Origin: Prosopocoilus inquinatus
Lineage: Eukaryota > Arthropoda > Insecta > Coleoptera > Lucanidae
Length of the DNA: 64,000 nt
Direction: 5' to 3'
Assembly: GCA_036172665.1 (NCBI GenBank)
Contig: CM069870.1
Location: 66,588,212 to 66,652,211, forward strand
Shown here: in pieces, positions 11,011 through 21,510 of the stretch
Numbering within the stretch: the stretch's first letter is position 1
Layout: the number at the start of each line of letters is the position of its first letter
Made by a program: the position numbers and the translations under genes
The notes under the pieces: generated by a model
Database searches by the model: none
What the model was told of the DNA's origin: nothing
Seen by the model: only the letters and a program-made list of their open reading frames with translations

Positions 11011-12951
11011 AACGAAAGAAATTATTGAAGCATCGCATTTGTTAAAAGAAATGCATGTACTCAACAAAAGATTAAAAAGTGATTATTATAATGCAAGATA
11101 TATCGAGTTTAAAGCTTACTATGAAACAATTATCCAGCTCACTAAGACAAGATATCACGACAACCGTATTATGATGGCAACTAACAAAAATAAAGAATGT
11201 TGGAACATCATTAAAGAAAACCAACCTCAAAACATCAGATTTAAAATTAATGAAATAAATGATACGAGTGGCAGTGAGAAAACCAACATGCTAGATGTCT
11301 GTAATACATTTAACGAATACTTTGCCGACGTTGCAAACAACAGCCCAACACCATTATCAAAAGAACCAAATATTGAAAGGAATCCAACATCCGTCTATTT
11401 ACATCCAACGGACACCACAGAAATTATTAAAACTATGAAAAAAACCTGGAAAAAAAGATCGTCAGGAATAGACGAACTACCGAGAACAGTGCTACTACGC
11501 GTGCATAAAGACCTCGCAAAACCCCTGGTAACCATCATTAATAAGAGCTTCGTAGAAGGAACATATCCAGACCAGCTGAAAACGTCAAAAATCACACCAG
11601 TGTTAAAAAAAGGAAAAATAACAGAAGTAAAAAACTACAGACCCGTAGCCTTGCAAAGTCAAATAGCAAAAATATTTGAAAGCTGTTTTAACTCTCGATT
11701 AAATTCCTTCCTGGAAAAAAAACGATCTGTTAACTCACACACAAAACGGATTCAGACAAAATCGATCAACACAAACAGCCTTGGAGGATGCCATTGACTT
11801 CATACACGAAAACCTCAACGACAAAAAACAACCCCTCGGTTTATTCTTTGACATGAGCCGAGCCTTTGACACCATAGACCACCATCTACTTACCGAGAAG
11901 TTAGAACAAATGGGTGTAAGAGGAACTGCCGGAAGCTGGATCAAGACGTACCTCGCAGATCGTGTACAAATAGTTGAAATCAACGGCAATAGATCGTCAG
12001 ACCAAATTATTAGAAAAGGAGTGCCACAAGGTTCGTGCATATCCTCCACATTATTCAACTGCTTCATTAACGATCTTCCGCAAACAATCACCGAAAACGG
12101 AAAAGCAGTACTGTACGCGGACGACTTTAACGTGATAATCGACGGAAATTTACAAAATCGAATCGCCGAAGCAAGAAGTTGTACTTATGGAGTGATACAA
12201 TGGTGTAAGCGAAACGGAATTGTGCTTAACGCCGAAAAATCAACGGTGGTAGATTTCTGCATAAAAAACAAAACAGTTGACTCATCGGTACTACTGAAAA
12301 TCGAAAATAAATCGATAGAGTGCGTAGAAACGATAAAATTTCTCGGTGTATATTTGGACCAAAAACTGACATGGAATTCTCACATCGACCACATTCTACC
12401 AAGAATTAGCACCGCGTGCTATATGATTCGCAATATCCAACCCACAGTATCGACACATGTCCTAAAGCTTATGTACTTTGGACTAGTACAGTCAGTAATG
12501 AGTTATGGACTGATATTCTGGGGTGCGGCAAGTGGAAGACACAAAGTGTTCGCAATGCAAAAGAAAGTCGTAAGACTAATGATGGGAGTACCACTACAAA
12601 CATCGTGTAAGGAATTGTTCAAAGCTTTAGAAATATTACCTTTTCCTGCTTTGTATGTGTATTCTCTGATTATATTCACGAGAAAAAAAATCCAGACAAC
12701 CAAAAAGGTCAGATTTACATCAGTACAATACAAGAACAAACAACGAAATACAAGTTCCATTTTCAAGACTTACGGCAGGCCAACAGAACCCCAATTACAT
12801 CGGACCAAAACTCTACAACAAACTGGTGACGTTGGATGGCGAATTTCAAAAATGTAGTATAAACACTTTCAAAACAAAGCTTAAGACCTTGCTGTTAAAA
12901 AATTGCATTTACTCTGTAAATGAATTTTACGACTTAAAAATTAATAGTTAA
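11011..12951 (+). pseudogene. Reverse transcriptase, two frameshifts
   Basis: Three frames together cover an RT domain and C-terminus. Frame one (11011 to about 11735, open to 11797) has ITKEIIEA and KNYRPVALQSQIAKIFE. Frame two (about 11736-12785) has NGFRQNRSTQTALED, then FFDMSRAFDTIDHH (first catalytic Asp), GVPQGSCISSTLFN, the catalytic LYADDFNVII (about 12110-12140) and FLGVYLDQKLTWNSHI. Frame three carries GPKLYNKLVTLDGEF and ends at 12951. All RT motifs are intact, so decay is limited to two indels near 11735 and 12785. The N-terminal endonuclease is missing through 5' truncation. It would have copied its own RNA by target-primed reverse transcription. Confidence 0.85.
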
Positions 12952-13028
12952 TTTACATTTATATATGCATATATACACTGACGAGTCCGATTATATTATA
13001 TTTGTGTTTTTGTACTGTATAATATGGA

Positions 13029-13060
13029 CAATAAAGCATCAATCAATCAATCAATCAATC
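13029..13060 (+). repeat. (TCAA)n microsatellite, retrotransposon 3' tail
   Basis: A short run of TCAA units follows an AATAAAG signal. It marks the 3' end of the element at 11011-13060. Confidence 0.85.
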
Positions 13061-13721
13061 GATTTATTTCGATGTCTCTTATGGGCATCTCCGTAACTAT
13101 AAGAGATAGAAAAAACTAGTGGCCAAGTCTTGATCTCTTTTTGGAGATTAAGTCAATAGTGTAAACAAAAATTGGCTATCTTCTTTTGTTTTTCAAGTTA
13201 TAGGCAAAAATTGCAATTTTCAACTTTTGGTTTTTCGGTCATATCTCGTTTATTTCTAGAGATATTGAAAACATTTTTCAACATTATTGGGACACTTTTT
13301 GGAATACAATTCAGTGGTGTAGTTGATTTTTTAATATTTACTTAAATTTTCGAGATATAACATAAAGTTATGTTTTTTTTTTAACGGAAATCATAGTAGG
13401 CAATGCCCTTATTAAATAGAATTTTTTTTTTTCTATTTTCAAAAATATATACTTTGTTGGGTTTATTTTTTATAATTAATAGGAAAAACTGTCATTTTTA
13501 TTATTATCCTTGCGTAAATATCCTAGTCTCCGTAGGCTGGCTTCAATGCAGTGCCGACATTTTTTTTGTTTTTATTAAATATTAACGAACTTTCAAACCT
13601 TTAGACAGTTTCGCCCGCGTAAAGAATTTCATATTCACTTTATTTTACAAAATTCTAGTATTTTAGTTTAAAATCATGTTACTTTTTCGTTTTTCTTGAC
13701 AACCTGTTTATTTACATTTTT

Positions 13722-13763
13722 CACTCCTGACGAAACTATAAAGCGATAGCGAAACGTAAAGTG
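13722..13763 (+). ncRNA. Hammerhead-ribozyme-like core, copy 1
   Basis: CACUC, then CUGACGA (13727-13733), then CUAU-loop-AUAG (stem II), then GAAAC, GUA and AAGUG. Four of five stem I pairs (CACU with AGUG) form, and GUA is a permitted cleavage triplet. Stem III is reduced to AC/GU with no loop, as in natural hammerheads that act as dimers. There are one or two extra nucleotides between A9 and stem II, including an A.C mismatch. Activity is not shown by sequence alone. Confidence 0.45.
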
Positions 13764-13956
13764 TTCTTGCGATTTCACAGTGTCCCTTTTAAAGTTTGAA
13801 AACTTTCTCTCACATATTTCGTCGGACAAGAGTCGACTTCAATCATATATTTTTTATTAAATCGTTTCTTGTACGATGGAAATTGTATAAAAATTGTTTT
13901 CGACCGTTAAACGGACACTGAAAATTGCACGAACATACAACGTTTCTTTCTAACGA

Positions 13957-13996
13957 AGCTATCAACCGATAGTGAAACGTTGAGCGTTCGTGCGAT
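13957..13996 (+). ncRNA. Hammerhead-like core, copy 2 (degenerate)
   Basis: CUAACGA, then AGCUAUC-AACC-GAUAGU (a good stem II), then GAAACGUU. The G of CUGANGA is A here, a change expected to abolish catalysis. It lies about 230 bp after copy 1 in the same orientation. Confidence 0.35.
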
Positions 13997-14776
13997 GTTG
14001 ACCATTCAAAGATTGAGAACAATTTTTCTATAAATTTTCGGTCATAACACGTTTTAATAATACATAGTTTGAACATTGAAAATGTTCTGTGAAACGGGAT
14101 GAATGATAAACTCATTTTCAATAGAAAGTCAGATAGGAGCTCTTGTCAGAACCGTCGCTCAAAACGATAAAACGGAATTTTGCAAATTAACGCGAATAGG
14201 AAATTATTTACGCAGTCAAAACTGTGAAAATATTTCAAAACTCGTTAAAATATTTTGCAAAACAAAAAAATCGCACCGTATTGAACCCTTCCTATTGAGA
14301 CTAGGATATTAACGCAAGGATAATAATAAAAAGGACAATTTTTCCTATTAACTATAAAAAATGAACCCAACAAAGTATATATTTTCGAAAACAGAAAAAG
14401 AATTTCTATTTAATGAGGGCATTTCCTACTATGATTTCCATTTAAAAAAAAAAAACATAACTTTATGTTATATCTTGAAAATTTAAGTAAACATTAAAAA
14501 TCAACTGCACCACTGAATTGTATTCCAAAAAGTGTCCTAATAATGTTCAAGCAGTTTTTTAATATCTCTAGAAATAAACGAGATATGACCGAAAAACCAA
14601 AAGTTGAAAATTGCAATTTTTGCCTATAACTTGAAAACAAAAGAAGATAGCCAATTTTTGTTTACACTATTGACTTAATCTCCAAAAAATAGATCGAGAC
14701 TTGGCCACTAGTTTTTTTCTATGTCTTATAGTTACGGAGATGCTCATAAGAGACTTCGAAATTAATCCACCCTGTA

Positions 14777-17066
14777 CAGCCTATATTTTTTTAGACTTCT
14801 ACATTTTTTTTGAAAGTTTTCAATTACGATAGTCACCATGACATGACATGTCGTATATCCTTCAGCAGTAAAATAGTGTTTTCCTTCAATCTTATCCCGA
14901 ATCATACTTTAAATTCGATCTGACTCATATAACAAAGTACAAAGTACTTCATAGATCAAGTTAAAGTTTTAAATCATTTCTGCCTGGAGATCGTGATTAA
15001 GTATTGTCGACTTTGTTATTTTATTGATGCACATGCTAAGGAATATTTCTAATTGGGGCTTTCAATTTGATGTGAATTTGCTTTTTCCCCACTGATGAGA
15101 CCTTTAATTAGAAGATTGGTTTGATGTTGGGGGACAATAAATTATTTATGGAAACAACAACAGGTCTGCTGTCAAAAACTAAAAAAGAGCCTTGTATGGA
15201 CACACACAAACGATTTAAGATTAGAAGGCAACATTAAATAAAGGTATTTTTAAACTGCATGGTCATCATGAACAGCCAGAAACGAGCCTTCCAGAGTGAT
15301 TCACGCCGATCAAACAAACTCTTGCGCAACCAGCAGGTTTACAACAATAGTACTTTGGCGATTTTACTTCTGAAAACTATACATTATACACACATCTCGA
15401 TAAAGGCGGTCGTAAAGTTGCTAAATAACCGGCCCCCCATTGAATCACGAGCTATCTCTCGCGCGCGCGAACGAAAATAGAAAGTCGGACTTAATTAACA
15501 AAGAGCAGCTTTTGTTCGAAAATAGCTCCATATGAACGCAGCGAGACTCCCACGACGTTTCGCCTTTTCTGAACACCATCGGGGCTTTATTGCCTCCGTA
15601 CGCGCGAAAACGCAGTTGTAAATCTTAAATTAGGCGGCTGCCGATGATGTTGATGATGAAGTTCTGGATTTTGCGGACGATAAAAGGCCGCGTAAACACC
15701 GAATTAAATTGACGTCGTGTTTGTACGGCGAAATTCGATATTCGTTAGGTTTTATGTCGAATTTTGGCTTGGGTCTTGTAAATTAAATTCGCTTTATGTT
15801 AGAGGTTTGACAGTAACTGACTTACTTTGTGTTTAGATAAAATAAATAAGTGTCAGTTGGATTTATTTTATTTTGCTGAAACGAAAACGTACCTGGTCAA
15901 CGTCTGTCAATTTGAAAATAAGAAAGCGATTCTGTTCCGACGTAAATAAATTTAACAAATTTGTAATTGCCATTAATCTTCACGCAAAGAGAACAGAGAA
16001 GACATGTTGGCTATGAGATTGCATATGAAAGAAATTAGAACCAAACAATGTAGACATTACAGTAAAATAACGCAGTAATTAGACCAAATAAGATAAGATA
16101 AGGTAACAGACGAGGTGAACAAGAAAATAGACGAGTCTTTTAACTTCATTGTAAATTCATCTGCCATATAATATCCTTCGAAACCACTGCCGAAACGATT
16201 ATCTCCAGAAGCTTTTATGGGATAGATAAATTTAAAACGGTAAAAAGCAAGGACCTAAGTCTATTTTGAAGAACTTAAAACAGAATTAAAAAGTAAGGTG
16301 GACAGGAAATCGGCGTGCAAAACAAAAATAATTATCAAAAACAAGATGAAAGAAAACATAATAAATACAGGGGAGATCATGCACACAAGGAAGAGAATAA
16401 AAATCAAAGCGTACCAAGAAGTAAATCAAGATTGTCTAAACAGACATGGAACCAAATATAAAATACAAGAAAAAGAGAGCGAAGAAATGAGGAAATATTT
16501 GAAAGAATATGGACGAAAATACAAATCGAAATTTAGAAAATTAAAAGCAGAGGGAAAAGTTAAAATAGAGAAAATAATGGAAAAACAGATCATTAGTACA
16601 GAGTGTTAAAGTGTGATATCGGCCTACCAAATTTATACAGAGATGAAATAGTGAATCCAGTGGCGGTTTTTTAGAACCTAAAGAAATGTTTTAATGACAT
16701 CACAGTCAAAAGAAACAAAATATCAACTGCAAGGAATAGTTTGGAGAATGATGTATAAATTTGGTGCTATATTTTGTACCAAACAAAACACAATATAATG
16801 ATTGCCCCGCCAGGGTGCAATATTTTTAGTGCTCTCTTCGAGCCAAATCTGTATCAGTTTCCTCTGTAAAAAGTCAATAAAACACGTATTCATTCAACGT
16901 ACACCAATCAACTCAGGTTGTTCCTATAAACTTAAAACAATCCTGTTACTAATGTATGTGCTAATGCCTATAATTTAGAAGAATACAACCAAAAATATTT
17001 GAATAGTAGTTGACTCTTGCCCCCAGAAAATTGTAAGGTTTTAATCTACAACCGAACAGAATATAT
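14777..17066. other. Mostly single-copy sequence; candidate regulatory island inside
   Basis: The part 15420-15780 is CpG-rich (CTCTCGCGCGCGCGAACG) and holds homeodomain-type sites (CTTAATTAAC, GCTTTATTGCC). It has no open frame and no repeat copy, so it may be a conserved non-coding element. A degenerate CTGATGAGACC...AATTAG motif lies at about 15096. The frame 16298-16609 is lysine-rich low-complexity and is not accepted as a gene. Confidence 0.35.
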
Positions 17067-17073
17067 ATGACGT

Positions 17074-17915
17074 GGGGATGGGACGATTCGCCGTCGCCAA
17101 CTCGCCGTCGCCGATTCACCGTCGTGAATTCGTCATAAAACCAGTTTGTCGTCGATCCAATTTACTGTCTGCCCAATTCGCCGTCCCATGTTACTGTTTT
17201 ATTTAGCTTGATAAGCTTTAAAACACTTTCTGACGATTTTAGATAATATCCAAGTGATACCTACGAATTGAAGAAAATAACTATAATTTCAGTACGTTTC
17301 AAGTAAATTAAAATGGACTTCACTATTGTTTTTCTATTTCAAGTTAAAATAAATTCCTAATTACAGTGCGACCACCGTAAGACACAAAATTACGAATAAA
17401 TTGGTTGCTGTACGTACCATTAATCATAATCTATTTTGTTTTTTATTGGAACCCCTTTTTCAATTTATAATTTTAAATGACGAGCTTTCATGAATCAATA
17501 TTTTGAAAGCAGTCGACTTTTGATGTGTAGTGATTTTGATTGATATGAAAATCAATATGATTTTGAGCAGAATCTGAAAATATAAAAAAGAAGAATTGGA
17601 GGGATTTTACGAACACCCTGAAGAATAAGAAATACTTCCTGGAAGACCAAATTTTTTAATCTGTTTCTTTATCTATGTATCACATTTAATTAATAACAAA
17701 TTATTTTATTTTCCATTAATTATGTTAACTTCTTTATTTTATTTACATATAATTATCGGTATATTATGATTTGGATATGTACCTGGACTTAAAACTTTAA
17801 TCGCTGACGGCGAATTTACCGACGGCGAGTTTTCCGGCGGTGAATTGTACCTACGACGAATCGGCGACGGTGAATTGGCGACGACAAATCGGCGATGGCG
17901 AATTGTCTTAGACCC
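17074..17915. mobile_element. Element with GCCGTCG-repeat termini, 7-bp TSD
   Basis: Both ends consist of repeated ~12-bp units of the form ATTCGCCGTCGCC. They run inward at 17086-17190 and as the complement at 17803-17908. The ends read GGGACGATTCGCC on the left and GGCGAATTGTCTTAGACCC on the right. ATATGAC is duplicated exactly outside (17067-17073 and 17916-17922). There is no transposase. The middle 600 bp is AT-rich and unremarkable. The minus frame at 17739-17972 reads through the repeats and is not a gene. Confidence 0.8.
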
Positions 17916-17922
17916 ATATGAC

Positions 17923-18540
17923 ATTTCACTATCAATTGAAGGCTTTTCGAACGCAGAAGCCTGGAAACTCATTGAGTAAGGTTAAAAAATGACATTCAAT
18001 GAAAGTAATTTTCAATAATTTCATGAATACTACAATGATTACAATGCAGAAAAAAATATTTCAGAATCTGAATTATGGCATAACTTGTCTTCATCTACAT
18101 TTTTGCAACATTTGCAAGCAAAACTTTTCTACAAGATCTTTCTGAAATCTGAAAATAAAAAAGAAATCTTCCATATGTTATGTAAGCCTGGACACACGCT
18201 GTATAATAAATGTTGAAAGGAGACGAATCATTCAAGGGACATTAATAACATCCTATTTATTGCTTTTGAGTGTCCAAATTTATTGTTAAGGATCCATTTT
18301 TTTTCTTCATTCAGTATTTAAGAAAATTAACTGTTCACTAAGACTTTCAACCAGTAGCAATGCTGAATAATTTCAAATAGGATTCTTTTGCACCGACGAT
18401 TGTTACTTGTCGATTAAAAAGTATGTACTGGATAAGAGATTTACACACCGCTTGTTTCATTGGAACTTGAAAAACGGCGGAGTCAGTGCAGAGTGTTCCA
18501 AAAAATGATAGTGTGTAGGGACAGAATTTTCTTTTAGGCC
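17923..18540. other. No recognisable gene
   Basis: AT-rich. A minus frame (18347-18568) enters the next hairpin and shows no domain. Confidence 0.55.
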
Positions 18541-18660
18541 CGATTTTACCATCTGCTGATAACTTCAACCGTCGGTTAATATCCTTAGAAACTATTGTGC
18601 CGACAATGGTTACCTAGGATATTAACCGACGGTTAAATTTATCAGGAGATGGTAAGATCG
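18541..18660. mobile_element. Hairpin MITE, family member 1
   Basis: The 120-bp segment folds on itself. TTTTACCATCTGCTGATAA at the left is complemented by TTATCAGGAGATGGTAAGAT at the right, and AACCGTCGGTTAATATCCT by AGGATATTAACCGACGGTT. A diverged copy is at 59371-59490 and shares GGCACAATGGTTTCCAAGGT-like central sequence. Confidence 0.8.
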
Positions 18661-19773
18661 AGACTTAATGGAACGTCTGTACATTTTACAAATTTAGATA
18701 TCCCATGCAAAGGTGATTACAACTAGGGACCCTCCAATTAGAGTCTGGCATGGCGTGCATTTTTAATTGGTTACACCATAGTTCCGCAAAAATGTACTTC
18801 AGCCAATCATAAGAAAGAATGGAGGTGCGGCTTGGCGCCAACGCTAGAATTTGACAAGCAAGGTTAGGTAATATTATCAGTTTGACACTCACAGAATTTT
18901 TTTGCTGAAAGATGGCTGATGCTGCCAGACTTTAACTAGAGGGTCTCTTGGAAAATTCTAAAAAAAAATTTTCAGAGTTTGAACGTATGTTTCTGACTAC
19001 AGAGATAACACAGTCATAAAAAATTATAACATAATATTCTTAAGACTTAGGCTAGGCTTAAGCTAAATTACGAAAGAAAGTTAAATATCTTTAAGCATTA
19101 TACAGAGCGCACATTAACAAATGTGTGCATCACTCGATATCTTATTTTTTTTTAATGCATTGACCTATTTTTTATTTCAGTAATGAATAGTAGTTAAACT
19201 TAATTTTCTACTCTACTGGCATAAGTTTCTATACTCTTTTCTAACAGTTCTCATACTAGACCTCATGTCCTTACATTTATTTGAACTTCTCGGTATTTCT
19301 ACCTTTTTCGCGTATAAATTATTATTATAAATTCGGTAAAATAAAAGGCTAAATCTCACAATGATTGAGAATAAGAATAAGATTTTTACAAGATAAAGGA
19401 AAATAGCATGAAAGAAATGTTGTTTACAATTAAAAAAAAAACCGTTTTTTTATTGTTGTGTATTCTTTACCGGGATATATTTGTTTCAAAATATTCATAA
19501 AACTCTATAATTTTTTTTGTTGTGACACTATGCAAAATCTGAAAAATATAAAAAACATAGGGGGTGTTCAATTTAAGACTGGCATTTTTTTCTTTTATAG
19601 GTCACTTGAAAATCTTTTTTCTTGCGTTCAGAAACTTTTATTTGAAATTTTCTTGTACATAGCATTATGGATGTTTTACACAGGCCTTAGTCAAACCAAT
19701 TCACTCCGTTGATTAGAAAGAGAAAAGCACAGTATGAGGAAACTATCCTCCAAACAAGAAACAATTTTTTAAT
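18661..19773. other. AT-rich sequence without recognisable gene
   Basis: The frames 18686-18892 (minus) and 19458-19712 (plus) have no recognised domain. The latter is a Phe-rich frame in T-rich DNA. Confidence 0.55.
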
Positions 19774-19775
19774 TA

Positions 19776-20958
19776 TACAGGGAAGGGCAAAAGTATGGAA
19801 CCGGCTTAATATTTCGAAAACTGTTTGACGTATTTGTTTGAAACTTGGTATGTGATTTAGAGTCAATAAGACCTACTTTACCAATTTATTTCAATTGTTT
19901 ATCTGCTCTTGTTTCTGAGATCCAATGCCTACTTGATTTTTTTAAATGACAACCTGCTGATTTCTTTCCTGTATTTAATAGCTCGTTTAATTCTCTAAAC
20001 GACTACATAAAAATATTTATCTATTACATAAGAAAATTTTAGAGAAAATAACGTTTGATGAAAAACTTAAGAAAAATGGTCTATTGTTTGATATTCGACA
20101 AAAATTTTAGTTTTAACAAAAAAACTAGGAGGCTACAAGATTATGGGTTGTTTTTAAGGTAGAACTAATGCAAACTTCAATAAAAGTTGTTTCAAAAATA
20201 TGAAAACAAATACGTGGAAGGACAAAAGCATGGAACTGGCTTAATATTTCGAAAACTGTTTGACGTATCTATTTGAAATTTGGTGTGTAATTCAGAGTTA
20301 ATAGGACCTACATTACCAATTTATTTCAATTGTTTATCTGCTCTTGTTTCTAAAATCCAACGCCTACTTAATTTTTTTTTTTAATCACAACCTACTGATT
20401 TTTCTCCTCTATTTAATAGTTCGTTTAATTCTTCAAACGACCACATAAGAATATTTATCTATTACATAAGAAAATTTTCGAGAAAAAAACCGTTTGAATG
20501 AAAAAGTTAGGAAAAATGGTTTATTGTCTGATGTTCGACAAAAATTCTAGTTTTAACAAAAAAACTGGAAGACCACAAGATTATGGGCTGTTTTTAAGAT
20601 AGCGCTAAAGAAAATTTTAATAAAAATTGCCTTAAAAACATGAAAACAAATACTAAATATCAGCGTAAACCATTTTTTCTAACTTTTTCATTCAAATATT
20701 ATTTTCTCGAAAATTTTCTTATGCAATAGATAAATATTTTTATGTGGTCGTTTGAAGAATAAACGAACTATTAAATAGAGGAGAAAAATCAGTAGGTTGT
20801 CATTAAAAAAAAAATCAAGTAGGCATTGGATCTCAGAATCAAGAACAGATAAACTATTGAAGAAGAATTGACTCTGAATCACACAGCAAATTTCAAATAG
20901 ATACGTCAAACAGTTTTAGGAATATTAAGTCGGTTCCATACTTTTGCCCTTCCCTGTA
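19776..20958. mobile_element. TACAGGG element with duplicated arm
   Basis: The left end TACAGGGAAGGGCAAAAGTA and right end TACTTTTGCCCTTCCCTGTA are perfect inverted repeats, with TA flanking. The left arm is present twice in direct orientation (about 19783-20213 and about 20218-20650, about 435 bp each). A third copy, 20660-20958, is inverted. Each copy carries AAACTGTTTGACGTAT and GACAAAAATT blocks. The minus frame 20688-20909 is a shadow of the repeat. Confidence 0.85.
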
Positions 20959-20960
20959 TA

Positions 20961-21498
20961 AGCAAGCAGCTCAGCCCTAAAGTATCTACTTTTACGCTGA
21001 ATATTAATGGTGACTTTAATAATGATCTCTTGCAAATCGCCGAGGAATTCGCAGTTCATTTCAGCACAGTTTATGTTAGGAAACCTATTACAGACACACC
21101 AACGGTAACAACTATATCTCAAAGAAGGAATACTATAGAAACAATTGTCCTCTGAAAAAGAAGTTGTCAATTATTTACCCAGTCTTAAAGATACGTCTAG
21201 CCCAGGACCTGACGGCGTACCTCCTGTCTTCTTGAAAAAAATATGCCGAAGTACTGGCTGGCCCACTAGCAAAAATGATGCAGTCTTGGATGAAAGCAAT
21301 CCTGATGAATGGAAGTTTCAACCAAATAACATCTCTTGCAACATTCAAAACGACCTCGACCTCAACCTAATTTACATTTGGACAAAGAAATGGATGATTC
21401 CTCTTAATTTCGAAAAGTGTACAGTGCTGCATATAGGAAGGAACAATCGTGAAATTCAATACAACATGAATGAGTCGCAATGGAATGGTGTGAAAATG
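20961..21498 (+). pseudogene. Reverse transcriptase relic with internal deletion (CR1/Jockey type)
   Basis: The first part (about 20965-21130) reads LLQIAEEFAVHFSTVYV, typical of the linker before RT in non-LTR elements. The next frame (from 21145) has SEKEVVNYLPSLK and SSPGPDGVPPVFLKK, the RT N-terminal motif. The reading then jumps to LIYIWTKKWMIPLNFEKC, which lies after the YADD box in intact proteins. The catalytic core is therefore deleted. The relic ends at a TACAGGGTG terminus at 21499. Confidence 0.75.
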
Positions 21499-21510
21499 TA
21501 CAGGGTGTAT

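Larger units (their letters stand above)
11011..13060 (+). mobile_element. 5'-truncated non-LTR retrotransposon, (TCAA)n tail
   Basis: This is a reverse-transcriptase-bearing segment without an endonuclease domain. It ends in AATAAAGCATCAATC followed by a (TCAA)n run. The 5' junction falls directly after CAGGGTGGAT and the 3' side resumes with GATTTATTTCG, leaving GAT as a possible 3-bp duplication. Short-repeat tails instead of poly(A) are known in several CR1/L2-type lineages. The exact clade (CR1/Jockey superclade) is inferred. Confidence 0.8.
13600..14190. mobile_element. Foldback centre with PLE-like hammerhead repeats
   Basis: The interior of the foldback contains the CGTCGGACAAGAGTCGACTT block (about 13822-13841). 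This is the same end sequence seen at 29742-29765 and (complement) 52171-52183. It also holds two CGAAACGT-type cores about 230 bp apart. It looks like a diverged member of the hairpin retroelement family, captured in the foldback. Confidence 0.45.
11001..14774. mobile_element. Large foldback element, split by a retrotransposon
   Basis: The right arm (14197-14774) is the complement of 13061-13635. The right end is ATCCACCCTG followed by TA. The matching left terminus CAGGGTGGAT is found 2 kb upstream at 11001-11010, also preceded by TA. The arms (about 570 bp each) contain TTTCTAGAGATATT, ATAACATAAAGTTATG and AGTTACGGAGATGC blocks. Removing the retrotransposon 11011-13060 restores a continuous element of about 1.7 kb. 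The centre (about 13640-14190) contains hammerhead-like repeats. No transposase is present. Confidence 0.8.

Noticed and set aside
16298..16609. 103-codon plus-strand frame, Lys/Glu-rich
   Set aside because: Low-complexity A-rich sequence with no recognised domain, no splice or promoter support. Likely a chance frame.
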